From Acephala macrosclerotiorum (taxonomy: Eukaryota > Ascomycota > Leotiomycetes > Helotiales > Mollisiaceae): a DNA stretch of 64,000 bases. A program made the position numbers and the translations under genes. The stretch is from contig MU119207.1 of the NCBI GenBank assembly GCA_014904845.1, forward strand, positions 310,001-374,000. Reading direction: 5' to 3'. Within the stretch, counting starts at the first letter, position 1. Every line of letters begins with the position of its first letter. Of the stretch, positions 1 to 12,573 are shown one piece after another. The notes under the pieces are model-generated. The model was given only the letters and a program-made list of their open reading frames with translations, searched no databases and was not told the origin of the DNA.

Positions 1-1700
1 TCGGTAGTAGGATTGTTCGGAGGATTTGAGGCGCGCAATGACCCAATAACTCGAATGTATGCTTGCTTCGTCAAGTATGGGCGATGACGAAAGTAAAGGT
101 GATCGCAAAACTGAAAATGAGCTGCGTTGATGATAAAAGGAAGAAGTCGTGGCGGAAACCAGTGAGATGGTACTTCAAATGAGTTGGGAAGGAGCGAGTA
201 GCAGATCGCGCGTCGAGAGCGAGACAAGCAGGACAGGCAGCCATCCGACTCGTGCCTTCCAAAACTAACATCTCGACTCAAACCAACTACACCATACCTC
301 GAGACCCAATTTTGAGGAGGAAAAGAGAAGATTGTCTTCGAGAGCTTTTGCTGCACGTGAATCTCTCTCCCCTATTTATCGCTTAAAACGCCAAGTGGAT
401 CATCGAGGAGTTTGGTGCTGAAAGACTCGTTCGCTAACTTGGACCCTGCATTGCCCCGCTTCCCACGAATCCAAAAAGTTGCAAAAAATAACAAAAGAAA
501 TGGTTTGATGACCTCGGCGACTGTTGATTGTTAAATATCGCTCATAATTGAGACCATTCAAAGTTACTTACGACTCGAACTCGCGACTAGAAAGATGTTA
601 GATTGGATATCGAAGTTGACTGTACAGTGTGACTAACCCTTTGGATGGCCAGATTGTGCACAATCTTGTCACAAGCATGCTTATGAGACCCTGAGATTTA
701 TTAGGACGTGACAAGAGGCGCTTGAAGTGGTATGACTCACAACGCTCTCTGTGTTCTATTAGCTTTGACCTGTGGGAGAAGATGCAGGGATACTGACAAC
801 CAACTGAGCCACGAAGTCTTGGATTGTGATTGGCTGCGTTCGTGCTTATTTATGTATATAGACCTCTAATACGTGCCGACAAAAGGCCGTAGCCGTCTCA
901 TCTCGCACCTGGCTTCAACAGACAGAACGTTCAGTCTTCCAGGCTGATAAGGACAGGTCTGGAGCACGTGACCATGGACTGGCATTGAACAGACTTAAAG
1001 GAAAGGTTTGGGGCTCATTAAAGAAGACATTGCCTCTCGGAGCTTTATCCTCTATTCATTGATGGTCAGATCATCTTATGTTGTACAGATTTGCAGTAAT
1101 TCCTTCTGCTGCAAGCCTGACTCGCCTGAGCATGCAACGGCAATAGACAGGGGCTGATCCCCACCCAACTGCACCTTACGGCTTTAGCAGGCAGATTTCT
1201 AGAAAATCCGATTTTCGACCTCCATCATCCGGTACTAAAACTCGTAAGGTCGGGGGCATTGCAATGAGAGTTATTTGAATTTCGACCTCCGTTCGAAAAA
1301 TGATTCGCTTCTCTGGAGTTTGCTGACGGATTAGGCTTAGAGGATTCCTAGCCGAAGCGCAGACCTCAGGGGCAGATTAGGGGTTACACGTGATGGTCCT
1401 CAAAACTGCATTTGGTTCCCTCGATGTCTAGCATCAATGCTGCATTCCACCATTTTATTCGTTCCTTCGGACTTTGCTCACCAATGGTAACTCAACAGAA
1501 CTTTGATCGATGCAAATGTCTCCCGAGACTCGGCGGTCCTGTTGAAGATGACTAAATTTGAGGTTTTTGGATGATCAACTTCTTTCGGAGTAGGAGTCGG
1601 CGTTTGCAATGGAGATTCTTATTAAAATGTCTTTATTCAGGGTCAGCTTTCTCACACTTCTTTCTTCAGCATTGTTTCAAGTCATTGCCATAGACACAGC
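1..1700. other. Non-coding, upstream of MFS gene
   Basis: No reading frame of protein-like quality was found on either strand; the longest is a 66-codon frame with no family resemblance. The stretch directly before 1701 is presumably the promoter of the MFS transporter gene. I see no tRNA, repeat or element end in it. Confidence 0.6.
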
Positions 1701-3493
1701 ATGCAAGACCTCGTTCGGGACACCGTCTTCGGGCAACTCATGCGTCTGATATCACGCAACAAGCTTCTGAAATATCCAGATGAGCTAGATTCCTCGTTAT
1801 GGAGACAATTTATTCAAGGGGAATCAGTTAGTGACGCAGAAAAGGGTTCAAGTGATGAGGTGGAGAAATATGCCCATCTCGTGACTTGGCAAGGTCCAGA
1901 TGATCCAGAGGTACCTCCATCCATCATTCTATGTATAAGCTTGAAGACTCGAGAATGCTCACAACCTTCCTAGAACCCGCAAAACTGGTCTAGCAATCGC
2001 AAATTATTGGTAACAAGCCAAATATGCATCCTCAACTTCGCGGTCTATGTCGGTTCCGCGATCTACACACCTGGCGAGGCAAGCATCATGAAAGAGTTTG
2101 GAGTAGGCGAAACAGCAGCAACACTTGGGCTTTCACTATTTGTACTGTAAGTGCTTCATATCTTTGCTGTCTACTTATTGCTGATCGAATGCCTCCCACA
2201 GAGGGTACGGTCTCGGCCCAATGCTTTTCTCCCCAATGTCCGAAATGCCACAAATCGGACGCAGCGGCATCTACTTCTATACCCTCCTGGCCTTCGTCCT
2301 CCTCCAACTTCCCACCGGTTACGCAATCAACATGCCCATGTTCCTCACCTTCCGCTTCCTCACTGGGTTTTTCGGCGGACCAGTCCTCGCAACAGGGGGA
2401 GCGACGATAGCCGACATGTACCCTCCCTCAAAAATCTCATACGGGATCTGCATCTGGGGTGCATTTGGAATCTTGGGTCCTGTCCTTGGTCCTCTTGTTG
2501 GAGGATTTGCCGCGCAAGCGAAGGGATGGAGATGGACGATATGGGAATTGACGTGGGTGTGTGCTGTTGTGCTTGTGGTGCTGTTCTTCTTGATGCCTGA
2601 GACGAATCTGGACACTATTCTTTACCGACGAGCCAGGAGATTGAGAAAAGCCACGAAAGAAGGAAAACTAAGAAGTCAGTCGGAGATCGATGCCGCGGAA
2701 CATACTTGGAGAGATCATATGGTCGTGTTAGGGCGAGCTTTCACACTCACATTTTTCGAGCCTGTCGTCTTCCTTCTGGACTTGTACACGGCGCCGCTGT
2801 ACGGGGTCCTGTATATCTGGTTCGAGTCATTCCCACTAGTTTTTGGCGACATATACCATTTCAACACCGGCGAGCAGGGCTTGGCATTCCTCGGCATCTT
2901 CGTTGGCGGAATCCTCACTTTACCATGTTACCTTCTCTGGCTCCGGTATTCCTTCCTCCCAAAAATGAGCAAGCCAGACTTCAAACCCGAGATGGTGCTT
3001 CCACCATCATTCTTCGGAGCGTTCGCACTTCCGGTATGTTTGTTCATGTATGCATGGACGGCGAGAGAAAGTGTTCACTGGATTGTACCGATTGCGGGGT
3101 CCGGATTCTTCACCATCTCAATTATTACTCTTTTCAATCCAATGCTGAATTATCTGGGAATGGTGTATCCGATGTATTCGGCATCGGTATATGCTGGGAA
3201 CACGCTGTTTAGAGCTTCTTTTGGTGGGTGTTTCCCTTATTTGTAAGTGTTGAGATATGAAATGCGTTTTTTTAACCCGCTGATAACAACAGGCACGATC
3301 AATGTTCCACAAACTCGGTGTTGGAGGTGGGAATTCGCTTCTAGGAGGGTTGTCTATTCTTTCCATCCCAATCCCTTTCGTTCTGCACAGAGTAAGTTTA
3401 AGTGCGATTCGCCACATGGAGATTTTGTTGACTTTTTCATAGTATGGGAAGCGGATTCGTCATGCGAGCAAGAATGCGAAACACGACGTATGA
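1701..3493 (+). CDS. MFS transporter, polyamine/FLU1-type (DHA1), frameshifted
   Basis: Proton-coupled membrane carrier of the 12-TM drug/polyamine antiporter group, expected at the plasma membrane. My exon model is 1701-1910, 1974-2146, 2202-3242, 3293-3391 and 3443-3493 (about 525 residues). Exon 1 carries the family's N-terminal stretch (RDTVFGQLMRLISRNKLLKY), and the 1910/1974 junction restores DPE-NPQNW. Exon 3 holds most of the TM segments, with GYGLGPMLFSPMSE, RFLTGFFGGP and PETN motifs. Exons 4 and 5 give the usual tail (FHKLGVGGGNSLLGG, then YGKRIRHASKNAKHD). The exons sum to one base short of a multiple of three: between 3226 and 3230 one base is missing relative to the family, where GGG-TG-TTTCCC should keep FPLFAR in frame. 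Read literally, the frame stops at 3246 and loses about 54 residues including the last TM segment. Splice alternatives I tried do not restore the conserved frame. This is either a recent null allele or a base-calling error. Confidence 0.88.
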
Positions 3494-4570
3494 GATGTGT
3501 TGAAGTTCGTAATAGGTGCGGAGATTGTAGAATGTATAATTGTTTTAAAACGATAAGAGACTTAATGCCGGAAAGGAAATTTCTACCTTTGGAAATAGAA
3601 TATTAACACTTGAATATTTTAAATACTTTAACTTAGAATAAAATTTATATGTTTTTCTCTCTTGAAATTACCCGTGTTTTTCGAAGTTATCTCCCTCTCT
3701 CTCGATACCACGTTTTCTCTTAAAAGCCATCCTTTTCACTTAGCTGCTTTTATGGCTACCGACTTTCGGCTCTAAAATTGCACGTAACAAGAAACACAAG
3801 TACCAAGAAGAAAATGCCGTAAGTGCAACATATTCTTTATTGAGTTCCGAAACCAGCGAATAAGTTCTTAAAAGTACAGAAGATACCATGACCTAGCAGT
3901 CGATGGTGATCGACTTGCGAAGCTGCGTTACTGAAGGTAGGAAGATCTAGTAGCCTGAGTCCCAAAGGAGGTGAAGTTACGGTCTTGCTTGTGTTTGTGT
4001 TTAAGTTTATGTTTGACTTTGTAGCTGTTTGTGAGGCCCTCTACTCTTTTCTCTCAGCAGGCACGCTACGGCAAAACTTCGCAGCTGTGTTCAACGTTAG
4101 GTAACGGCCAGATGTAGGTCGTCGGCAGCGGTTATGAATGTAGTGGATGCGGAGACGAAGGCGGAAGTGTTCCGGAATCGAAGCATGTTTTAAGGTTACT
4201 CACAGATGTAAATACTAGAAAACATGTGGAAAGTCACAGTAAACGGGCTAAGTACAAAAGGCGTAGGGCTTGGTGGTATCGAGAGTTGGGAGGCAAAGGG
4301 CAGAAGCGGGTATCAATATCGATCTAGGGAGTTGGGCAGGCGGCCAAGCTCTCGTCCTGTTTCCAAAATGCAAGATATCTTTGCAATTGAAGCAGAAATA
4401 CAAAAAGCACGAGAGACAATTTATAGTTTGTCCTAGAAGAAAAGAAAGATAAGATCTTCTTGTGCTACTGCTTTAATTTCGAGCAGTTCTACAGCCATCC
4501 CAAATCGTGCAGTGCGTTATCGCGTCTCTCGGAAGGCGATCAAGACTACAACTCAAGAACTTCATCGGGG

Positions 4571-4583
4571 GTATAAAAGCACC
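4571..4583 (+). promoter_or_regulatory. TATA box matching the 15-17 kb array
   Basis: The core GGGGTATAAAAGCACC here is identical to that at 15845-15860 and nearly identical to 16959-16973. No AAGCTT follows at the expected distance and no open frame follows. It is either an isolated outlying copy of the repeated promoter or chance similarity in the TATA core. Confidence 0.35.
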
Positions 4584-4917
4584 AATAAACCTCCGATTCA
4601 CGAACACAAACGATGATTTTGTTTGGAATGTCATCTATAAAATGTTAAGTTTTGTCGTATCAATGTTTCTACCTCCAAACTTTATACGTTATAATTTTAA
4701 AAAACGGATGAAGTCTCTGCACTTGCTGTGCACTGGATGGAGTTCCACGTCTCGTAGTGCTCTGAGATCTATGTGTTTGCTGTCAACTTAACAAGCTTTG
4801 CTATGTGGCAAATGTTGAATTCCCGCAAATAACAACGAGATCACCTTGTATTTGAGCCAATGTACGCTTCCTTCACATGAATTCACTCAAGCAAAAGAAA
4901 CCCTTTTATCGTCTATA

Positions 4918-5074
4918 GGAGGGAATCTTGCTTGCAAACATGACTCTTAGCCGCGTTTGCCCGACTCCTTCCACTTAACACAATGCATAAATATCACATA
5001 AGAAGGAGGGAGTCTTTTTTGCAAGCACGACTCACAACCTCGTCTGCCCACCGCCTTCCACTTGACGCAATGCG
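4918..5074. repeat. Diverged direct repeat, period 87 bp
   Basis: Two copies, 4918-4987 and 5005-5074, each begin GGAGGGA(A/G)TCTT and end CTTCCACTT(A/G)AC(A/G)CAATGC. Between these come TTGCAA and TGCCC blocks. The copies are roughly 80% identical by eye. No open frame spans them. Confidence 0.7.
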
Positions 5075-8000
5075 TCAATGCGTCACACGAAACTTTATAA
5101 ACGCGAAGGAAATCTCGAAAAGAGACGTTAAGAGGGGTATATATACGTTCCTTCGTCTCCCTCAACTTGATACAACAAACCAAGCTCTAAAGGTAGATCG
5201 TTTACAGACGGCACGCACGGCTGTGACCACTAGAGTCGCCATTATAGCCAAGGACATACTTGCCCCTTTGTCCTCCAGGATCTCGTTCACGACCTTTCAT
5301 GACATTTAGTCCTCGTCTGTCGTGGGTCTTTATGAATCGCATAATATCTTTCGTTGTCAAGTCCTTTTTCTTGTTGTCATTTATCCCAGTTAGCACTTGC
5401 CAGACGTCCGAGCATAGTTCACCTCTTCCATTCCCGTCGCGTACTGAACCAGAGACACGACATTCCAAGCCGATAATGACTGAGCCAGAAGACAGAGAAT
5501 TGTAAAAAAAAGCCTTCGTCTCCTCATCCCAGTTGTGAAATCTATTTCGTTGGGATTGTCTGCGGAGACGAGAACGCTTTCGTGGTTTTTTTATACACAC
5601 GAAATCCCCACAAGCTTAAAGCAGCAATATGTCTAAACATGCAAACTTGAAAAAGACAGAACGCTGCTTCTCACGCATGAAAGGTGAATGGAAGAAAGAG
5701 ATAGAGACACTTGATGTATAGCAACTTGCTACAGAGTGAAAGAGAGCATTCACTTCTTTGAAATTGGTTCATCCTTGCAATTTCTAGGTTGGAGAGACGC
5801 AACGCTGAGACAGACGTCTTCATGTTCTCGAGGTATAAAAACGATACCCTGATGCGAAACAAAATGACACGAAGACCTAGAGAGCGACGCGAGGACTCAT
5901 CCTTCCCTGCGTCCAGCCTCAGGCTTGGTCCACAATCTAGTCGCTAGGACTTTGTTCAGGTGCTCATCTCATGCTGGACGTTGAAAGTCTATAGTCATCT
6001 TTGTGAAAGGGGATGAGATGTTTACTGTCAATCGGGAGATGCCTTTGTCGCGACTATCATATACTTGACAGTAGATGCGAACAGATACATAGAGAGGTAA
6101 AGAATGTTTGTGTACTGAACTCTGGAATTGCCAAACTCTTTTCTTTCAAGGTTTGACGCTGGATGAGAAATATACTTTCTAATGTCTGAAAAGACCGAAT
6201 GGATGTTGGATCTGGGGATATTTATCCACTGCACTTGCAACGACAACGGCGGAAAGTGATTCTTCCATGTGACTATGTAAAGCACAAAAATGTATAACAA
6301 GTTCAAGTACAATAGGAATAGGAGCAATAACCCACCAAAGATGCATAATCTAAGGACTCGAGATGTCTGATACTAAAGGCCTCTTGAAGTCGAGGAGAGA
6401 TTTCCAAACCATCCACTCACATTCCGACTCGGATTCTAAGCCTAACTTAGAAACCTGAAAACGAATAATTACTAACCATCTCGGGCGAAAGCTCTACTTT
6501 CGCTATAACGAACTTTCAAGCTTTGAGACTCTCATTACCCTTTCTAGACAATATAGACTCGAGAGCATCTGAGTTCGGTACTAATCTCGTGACGTCAACA
6601 GAAACTCAGAACGGGACCGATAATAATAAGAACTAAGAAGAAACAAACTTGACAGGCATTTGAGGAAATGAAGTGACCAAGAATATAATCATAAAGTCCT
6701 CGACCAAGCACTTGCAGGGGACGTAGACAGTCAGAGAAGTAGCACGTGCAGACACTCACACGTGACAGCTCACCAGAAATCCAAACCACTTTCCTCCTTC
6801 AAGTATCCATAACCAATTCACGGAGAAACCCCATCCAGACACTCCAATACCCAAGGGCAAAACACAATTCCATCCTCGGCTCTCCTCATTCTCGTCATCG
6901 TCAATGTCCGGAAGCACCCTGAACTTCCTCGTGCCCATGCATATGTATGTGCCGAGACGAACTTCATCCAATAACAACGCTCAACCCTTCCATCAATCAG
7001 CATCAACTGAATATCGAAGCCTAGATCTGAGGTCCGATGAGCAGTTTGTGACCCTTTTCGTTGGAGGATGAAGTAGGCAGCTAACGGTAAGACATGACTG
7101 CATCTCGCATCTTGCAGCTCGTCTAGAACTTCGTCTTCGGCTCAGCATCACCAACTAATCTAGAGTGGCGAAGATGCTGTGTTGGGTAAGATAAAGAAAG
7201 CAGGCAGTTCGTGGAGGCGGATACTGTCGGAAGGGATTAATCTTGGGGAAGTTGGGTGAGGTGGTCCCAAGGCTGAACTCAAAATGCCATTTCGAGGTCA
7301 TCAGGATAGGATAGGAAGGCCCGTCGCTCTGCATCTGAATTTGGAAGCCTACCGATGACCAGACCATATGGCAGGCTGTGCCGCTGCGGAATTTATTGAT
7401 GCGTCTGCATCTGCATCTGCCTCAGCCGGGTGAGGCACGCAGCTCGTTGAAGCCCAACCCATCAGTCTGTCGGCTCAGTGGAGTGAACATCAAAAAAGCC
7501 CAGAGAGGAGTCAAGAGGGGTGCTTCGACCGTAACCAATCCCATGTGACGACATCATGCCAGCCGCGGGAAGTATCGACCGAACATCGTGAAGTTTTTCT
7601 TTTCGAGGGCCGCGGGCCGAGAAATGGTAGTTTGAGGAGCGAAGTCGTAGCGAACTCGTAGCGATGTGAAATGTGATGGGATGGGAGATTTATGATTCGT
7701 GGGACGGGGGGGAGAAGAGAAGGTGGGAGAGTGGGAGGAGGCAAGTGGAGTGGAGTTTGCATTAGGAGGCTTTTCACTTACAATCACCACTTACCATTGC
7801 CGTCTTGCTGGTAGACTCTGCTCTACCTTCGGACGGCGAAGATTTATCGTGATGTGGTTCGTACGTGGTATTGAAATTTCAACCGACGTCAACCCGCAAA
7901 TCTGCTTCCTCATCAAGTAGAGATCTGGATGAGTGGGAATTGAGAAGAATCGTGGTGATTGGAGCCGGCTTCCCGAATTATGAATAATGTTCCGGGTGCA

Positions 8001-8520
8001 TGCATCATCATCTTTGACTTCCTTCAATTGACGCCTCGATTCCATTGGGAAAATTTATCGGCTCGGGTTTAATTTTCGGGGAGTGGCGGTCTTGCAAGTT
8101 TCGACGGTTTTTTCTTTGCTTTTTTGGGCGTTCGTGATGCTCATGATGCCGTGATCGAGACAACTGGCAGCGGTTCAAATTCTGATGGTTGATGAAGAGA
8201 TTTTCAAGGTATAATCGCTGGTTCGTGCAACGACTTTAATTAATTCTGTGAGGAATTTTGGACAGCATCATCAAATCCACACTTTTCAGGGGTCTTCGAA
8301 GTTTGGCCAACGAACGCCTCTGCATTTCAAGACCGTTTCGTAACGGTGGCGGTAGCGGGTCCAAGCCGGTTACTACTGCTGCTTCGTCTGATCTTGACGA
8401 GTCGAAGATTCTGAGCTGAAGCTATCGTCAAAACGGTATAGTATGATAATTATTTTTATTTTCTCGGGAAACGGACTGGGGGGTTGAAGCTATTGACTTT
8501 TTGGTACAAGTGAGTGTAGC

Positions 8521-10499
8521 ACAGATCATCGTGAAGTGCTCTGATTTTCTAGAGACATTTTTGATGAGGAGACGGCTGATCTTTCATATGGTGTACAGGA
8601 TCTCGTGATGAAGGGGTAAGATTCGCGCGCGTCGAACGAGTCAGCCATATTGAAAGGCAAGGCGGTGGCCTCATTTCCAACTGTATTTGTCAAGCTGTGG
8701 CTTGCACGAGTTCTGTTCTCGACGCCACGAAAAGGCTTTTGAAGCAAAAAGCCTTAGCTAGGCAAAAGAACAGCAAGGATGGTTCGGGTGGTACACGATT
8801 TGCTGCTGGCCCTGTTGCTGATTACCGTGTTGAGGTATGAGATGGATGAATTCCAGGAAAATCCCTGATGCGTTAGGAGACTGGTACGGGTGTACAATGG
8901 ATTTTCCAAAGAGTGGGGATTATTTGTGTTCTCGAGATTTCATCCAAGATTGCAGTAGATACACTCGCGATACCCCTATTTCGGGAGTTAGGACGGAGAG
9001 AAGACCCCCATCTGCACCGTGGCCCGTGATTCGGACCTTGATGCATCCATCGCAATGATGGGGGAGATGGAGCTGGAGCCCTTCTCCGCTCCTCGCCGCA
9101 AGCGCGGTGAGTGTGAAAAATATGCATATGATGGGATGACCTCGTGCTTCAGCAGGAGAGACATCGTGGGTTTGATGGGACAAATCTGCAGGTCCGGCCT
9201 TCCAGAACCGCGCTTCCACAGGAATAAAGCCTTTTTACCCGAGCAAACTCCTGACCTGAAGAAAAACTAATATGGAGTGATGAGGGGGTCGATCGCTTTC
9301 GGAAGTCTTCTTATTTCCAAGACAGTAATCTGGCATGTCGAAAAGGTTCGGGTACAATGTGTGATTTAAGGGTGGTTCAGCATGTAATAGCCGTAATGGG
9401 TTCCTATTCGACAGAATGATGATGGGTGTTGATTGAAGGACGCGTGATATTAGTGTTTCTGGGAAAGGGTTAGATAGAGAATATTGCCCAGCATTTGGAT
9501 GGTGCTGCATGTTGCTGGCAGAGTTGCATTTCGTTGAATGAATAATAATAATTGTTCTCGGCGGTCAGGTCTCACAGGATTTGAGAGATTGATGACTCTC
9601 ACCTCGCAAGTCATCATCCAGTCATCCATATGACACTCCCACAGGGAGGGCAGGCAGCTATGAATAACAAAGGTTGGAAAAGTAAGTGGTGACGAAGACA
9701 TGGCGAGTAGTGTTTACGCCTCTTCCTCGTGAGATTAGACTCCGTGATAGTCGCAGGTCTGTTGGGGATCCAAGGTCGTGGTTGGTTCTCGACTCAGCGT
9801 GTGGCCACCGCCCTTCTTTCATGTCGGATGGAGCGTGTGCCAGACCTTCAGACCAGACTTGCGCGACTTTGCACTTGTGGGTGGGATGGCCCTGAGAGGG
9901 CTGTTCTCACTGGTTCCTTGGGCTGCGGAGGAAACAGGCGACGCTGTAATTACGAGCCTGTGGTCCGTACGTGTGTCAGACGAAGGACCAGGAGAGAGGT
10001 TTGTGAATCCTTTCGGGGTTAGGGGGGGTTTAAGGGGAAGAGGCGATGCTTTTGCTGTACGCAAACTTGCTTGGGGGAGATGCCACTGAGAAATGACTGT
10101 GTCCATCCTTTACGCGTTACCTCCCGTTTCCAGCCCCAACCAGCAGGCCTAAGAATAATTCCATTGTTGGGTCTGGGACAAAGGCGCATCATCAAACTCA
10201 ACTGCCACTTGCTTGCACTCGCACTCCCACTCGCACTCCCACGCGCACTCCCAACCCAACGCACCGACTCGACACAGCAGCGACAGGGTTGGCTCCGGAA
10301 CTCTCGCCCTGGAAAATTTGCATCCTCACACCTTGTGCTAGCACCTGCTTCTGGTGTTCTGACTGGTGGTGACTCGATACTAGCCGAGCCCTGCGAGAGT
10401 TCGTCGTCCAGCCAATACAGTGCTCCACTGGCTGTCCTCAGGCCCACTTCCGCACTCCCTGGACACACCAACCAGGCGCACATCCCAACTCCTGCCCTG
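8521..10499. other. Gene-free stretch upstream of cyclin gene
   Basis: No convincing coding region. Overlapping frames on both strands are short or have skewed composition. A large upstream region is common for regulatory genes in filamentous fungi, so part of this may act on the cyclin gene at 11563; that is inference. Confidence 0.5.
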
Positions 10500-11562
10500 C
10501 CCTGCCAGTCCAGTCCTCCCGATCGCCTGCGAGTTCTCTCCCATTTCCTCATCAGACAGACACCTCCTTCCGACCTACCTCCCTCCCTCATCTCCTCTCA
10601 TACCTCCTCACCTGCTCTCCTACCTCCCCAGGTGAGAGTCCAACGCCTTCAACCTTCGAATCCCTCCTCCGCCTCCTCTTCACCCTCTTCACCCTCTTCT
10701 ACTCTTCCGCACGACTTCGAAGGGACACCGACTTTTCGACGTCAGGTGCAGGCCTACACTTCCTGCCTTTTCGACTCTGCAGAGTGCTCTGAGGTTTTCG
10801 GAAAGAGGTCATCGCGAGGACCACCCATCACGCTGAACAGGTTCGTACATTTTACAATTAGCACGGAGTCTGCCACAGGATCCTTCGACTGCGGTCTGTG
10901 AATATTACGCCCGGCTGGGAATTGTTCGGCGCTCCTGGTCGGCTTGTTATGAACGCGACCCTTCAATATTCTCCCCCTTCAATCCTCACCCTCCAACAAC
11001 ATTCCATGAACACGAAAATATTCAGCACATCCATTCCCTTCCCTTCATTGATATTGGCGGCGTTCGCGGGTTTTCGAAACATTCATTGATCCTCACGATT
11101 TGCGTGTCTGAGGCTTGTCACAGAACTGCGGTCAAAACTCCTTCGGGACCAAGCTAACGTCTTCAAGAATATCCAGATACCCAAGCCTCGAGAATAAACC
11201 CCCCGCCGCATGGTAGATTCGATTTGAGCTCGCGGTACGGTGTTCACGCACTGTCGCTGGGACGGCTTCACTTTTTCCCAACTTCCTGGTTGTGGTCTTA
11301 ATTCACTATTTCGAACCCACCAGTGTCCGCTCACCAACAAATTTTTTTTCGAGAACACGACATTCAATCGATGGCAGAATAATTCATCAATTCCTCGCTC
11401 TCAAACTTTCTTGTCACCAACCACACATCTTCGGATTCTTTCTCGACGTCGAGCTTCGAACACAAAGCGTCTTCTCGCTCCCATCAAAATCTATTGCAAG
11501 AAGTATCTTGCAACGCGACTGAGATTCACCTGAGTCTCCGTCGCCCTTCGAAGCTCCGTATC
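10500..11562 (+). promoter_or_regulatory. CT-rich leader/promoter of cyclin gene
   Basis: Long pyrimidine-rich tracts, especially 10560-10720 with repeated CCTCC, TCTTCACCC and CTCTTC blocks, lead to the cyclin start. CT-rich tracts just upstream of start sites are typical of fungal core promoters and leaders. A 276-codon frame at 10071-10901 runs through this tract. It is Ser/Pro-rich because of the pyrimidine bias, and I do not accept it as a gene. Short upstream frames in the leader could affect translation of the cyclin; this was not tested. Confidence 0.5.
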
Positions 11563-12573
11563 ATGATGGCTTCCGGTGGCGTGTGCGCCGTGCTCGACTA
11601 CGAAATTGATCAAATCACGGAGTATGTTGCAGAGATGGCTCAACGCATCATCCTACCTACCTCCCAGGTCTCGCCGTCATTCCGCAAATTTGTCTCTGGT
11701 CTGCTCTCCTCCACACGACTACCAAGTACGACAATCCTTCTCGGCATGAACTATCTTGCACGACGCATGAACCTTCTCAACGCGGCTAGTCCTAGCACAT
11801 ACAAGCCTCCTACTGAGGGGATCGTCTGGCGTATGCTCACAATTGGCCTCCTCCTTGGCAGCAAATTTTTGGACGATAACACGTTCCAGAATCGCTCCTG
11901 GTCTGAAGTCAGTGGTATTCCCGTTGAAGAGTTGAACAAGCTGGAGCACGAATGGCTGGCGTCGATGTCATGGAACCTGTATGTCAACCTCGATGAGAGC
12001 GACGACTACCAAGCATGGCTTCAAAGCTGGGCCGATTGGCGACAAACCAAGAACATGGAACGCAAGGCCACTCTCGAACGCCTCGCGCCCATGCCTCTTG
12101 CACCGATTGACACCAACGTCCAACGACCACGTCAATACTCGCAGACCTACAGTGGCTACACCAAGACTGCATCGCGAGAGCGCCCTGAGTCTGGTTACCA
12201 ATCTGCCTACGACCAGAGCGCTTGGATGAGCTCGTATCCTACCCCACACCTCACACCCCCTTCCGCTCCGGACTCTGGTCTCAACACCCCTGAGTACATG
12301 AGCGCGACTGGTGGAGCTTCTCGATACAACGACTGGGCCGTGTTCAACACTGCTGCGAGAGCCGCGTATCAACCACAGACCTATGCTACCTACATTCCAT
12401 CTCACCATCTTGCTAGCTACCACACACCATTCATCTCCTACCACAATGGCTATGCAAGCATCTGGGAAGGACATGGCCACATTACACCGGAGTGCACTTG
12501 CGTCAACTGCAACCCCTATTCTAAGCAACAGCACTTCATGAGCCATGGCTACAACCAGCAGGTTGTTGCATAG
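11563..12573 (+). CDS. Pcl/Clg1-type cyclin
   Basis: Single-exon gene of 336 residues. The N-terminal half is a cyclin fold of the Pho80/Pcl/Clg1 group: FRKFVSGLLSSTRLPSTTIL, then YLARRMNLL, then the kinase-contact-like segment RMLTIGLLLGSKFLDDNTF and WSEVSGIPVEELNKLEHEWL (about residues 15-160). Such cyclins bind a Pho85-like CDK and link nutrient status to growth, polarity or development. The C-terminal half is low complexity, rich in Tyr, Pro, Ser and His, with a CTCVNCNPY tail. I chose the tandem Met at 11563/11566 because the cyclin similarity begins soon after and the upstream in-frame codons look like leader sequence. The gene stands alone, with several kilobases of non-coding DNA on both sides, suggesting complex regulation. 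Exact subfamily is uncertain. Confidence 0.85.
   Translation: MMASGGVCAVLDYEIDQITEYVAEMAQRIILPTSQVSPSFRKFVSGLLSSTRLPSTTILLGMNYLARRMNLLNAASPSTYKPPTEGIVWRMLTIGLLLGSKFLDDNTFQNRSWSEVSGIPVEELNKLEHEWLASMSWNLYVNLDESDDYQAWLQSWADWRQTKNMERKATLERLAPMPLAPIDTNVQRPRQYSQTYSGYTKTASRERPESGYQSAYDQSAWMSSYPTPHLTPPSAPDSGLNTPEYMSATGGASRYNDWAVFNTAARAAYQPQTYATYIPSHHLASYHTPFISYHNGYASIWEGHGHITPECTCVNCNPYSKQQHFMSHGYNQQVVA

Larger units (their letters stand above)
3494..8520. other. Gene-free stretch with weak repeats
   Basis: Five kilobases without a credible gene. The open frames are short, lack family motifs and overlap on both strands. Visible structure is an 87-bp-period duplication near 4918-5074 and isolated TATA-like boxes at 4571, 5138 and 5834. 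The one at 4571 has the same core (GGGGTATAAAAGCACC) as the array at 15-17 kb. Confidence 0.55.

Noticed and set aside
3230..3326. Alternative intron that would rescue the MFS frame
   Set aside because: It needs a poor GTTTCC donor and deletes a conserved segment (FPLFARSMFHKLG), so a frameshift is the simpler reading.
5202..5600. 132-codon minus-strand frame
   Set aside because: No family resemblance, composition like the surrounding non-coding DNA, overlapped by another frame on the plus strand.
10071..10901. 276-codon plus-strand frame upstream of the cyclin gene
   Set aside because: Ser/Pro/Leu-rich only because it crosses pyrimidine-rich leader DNA; no motif, and a comparable antisense frame exists over its first part.
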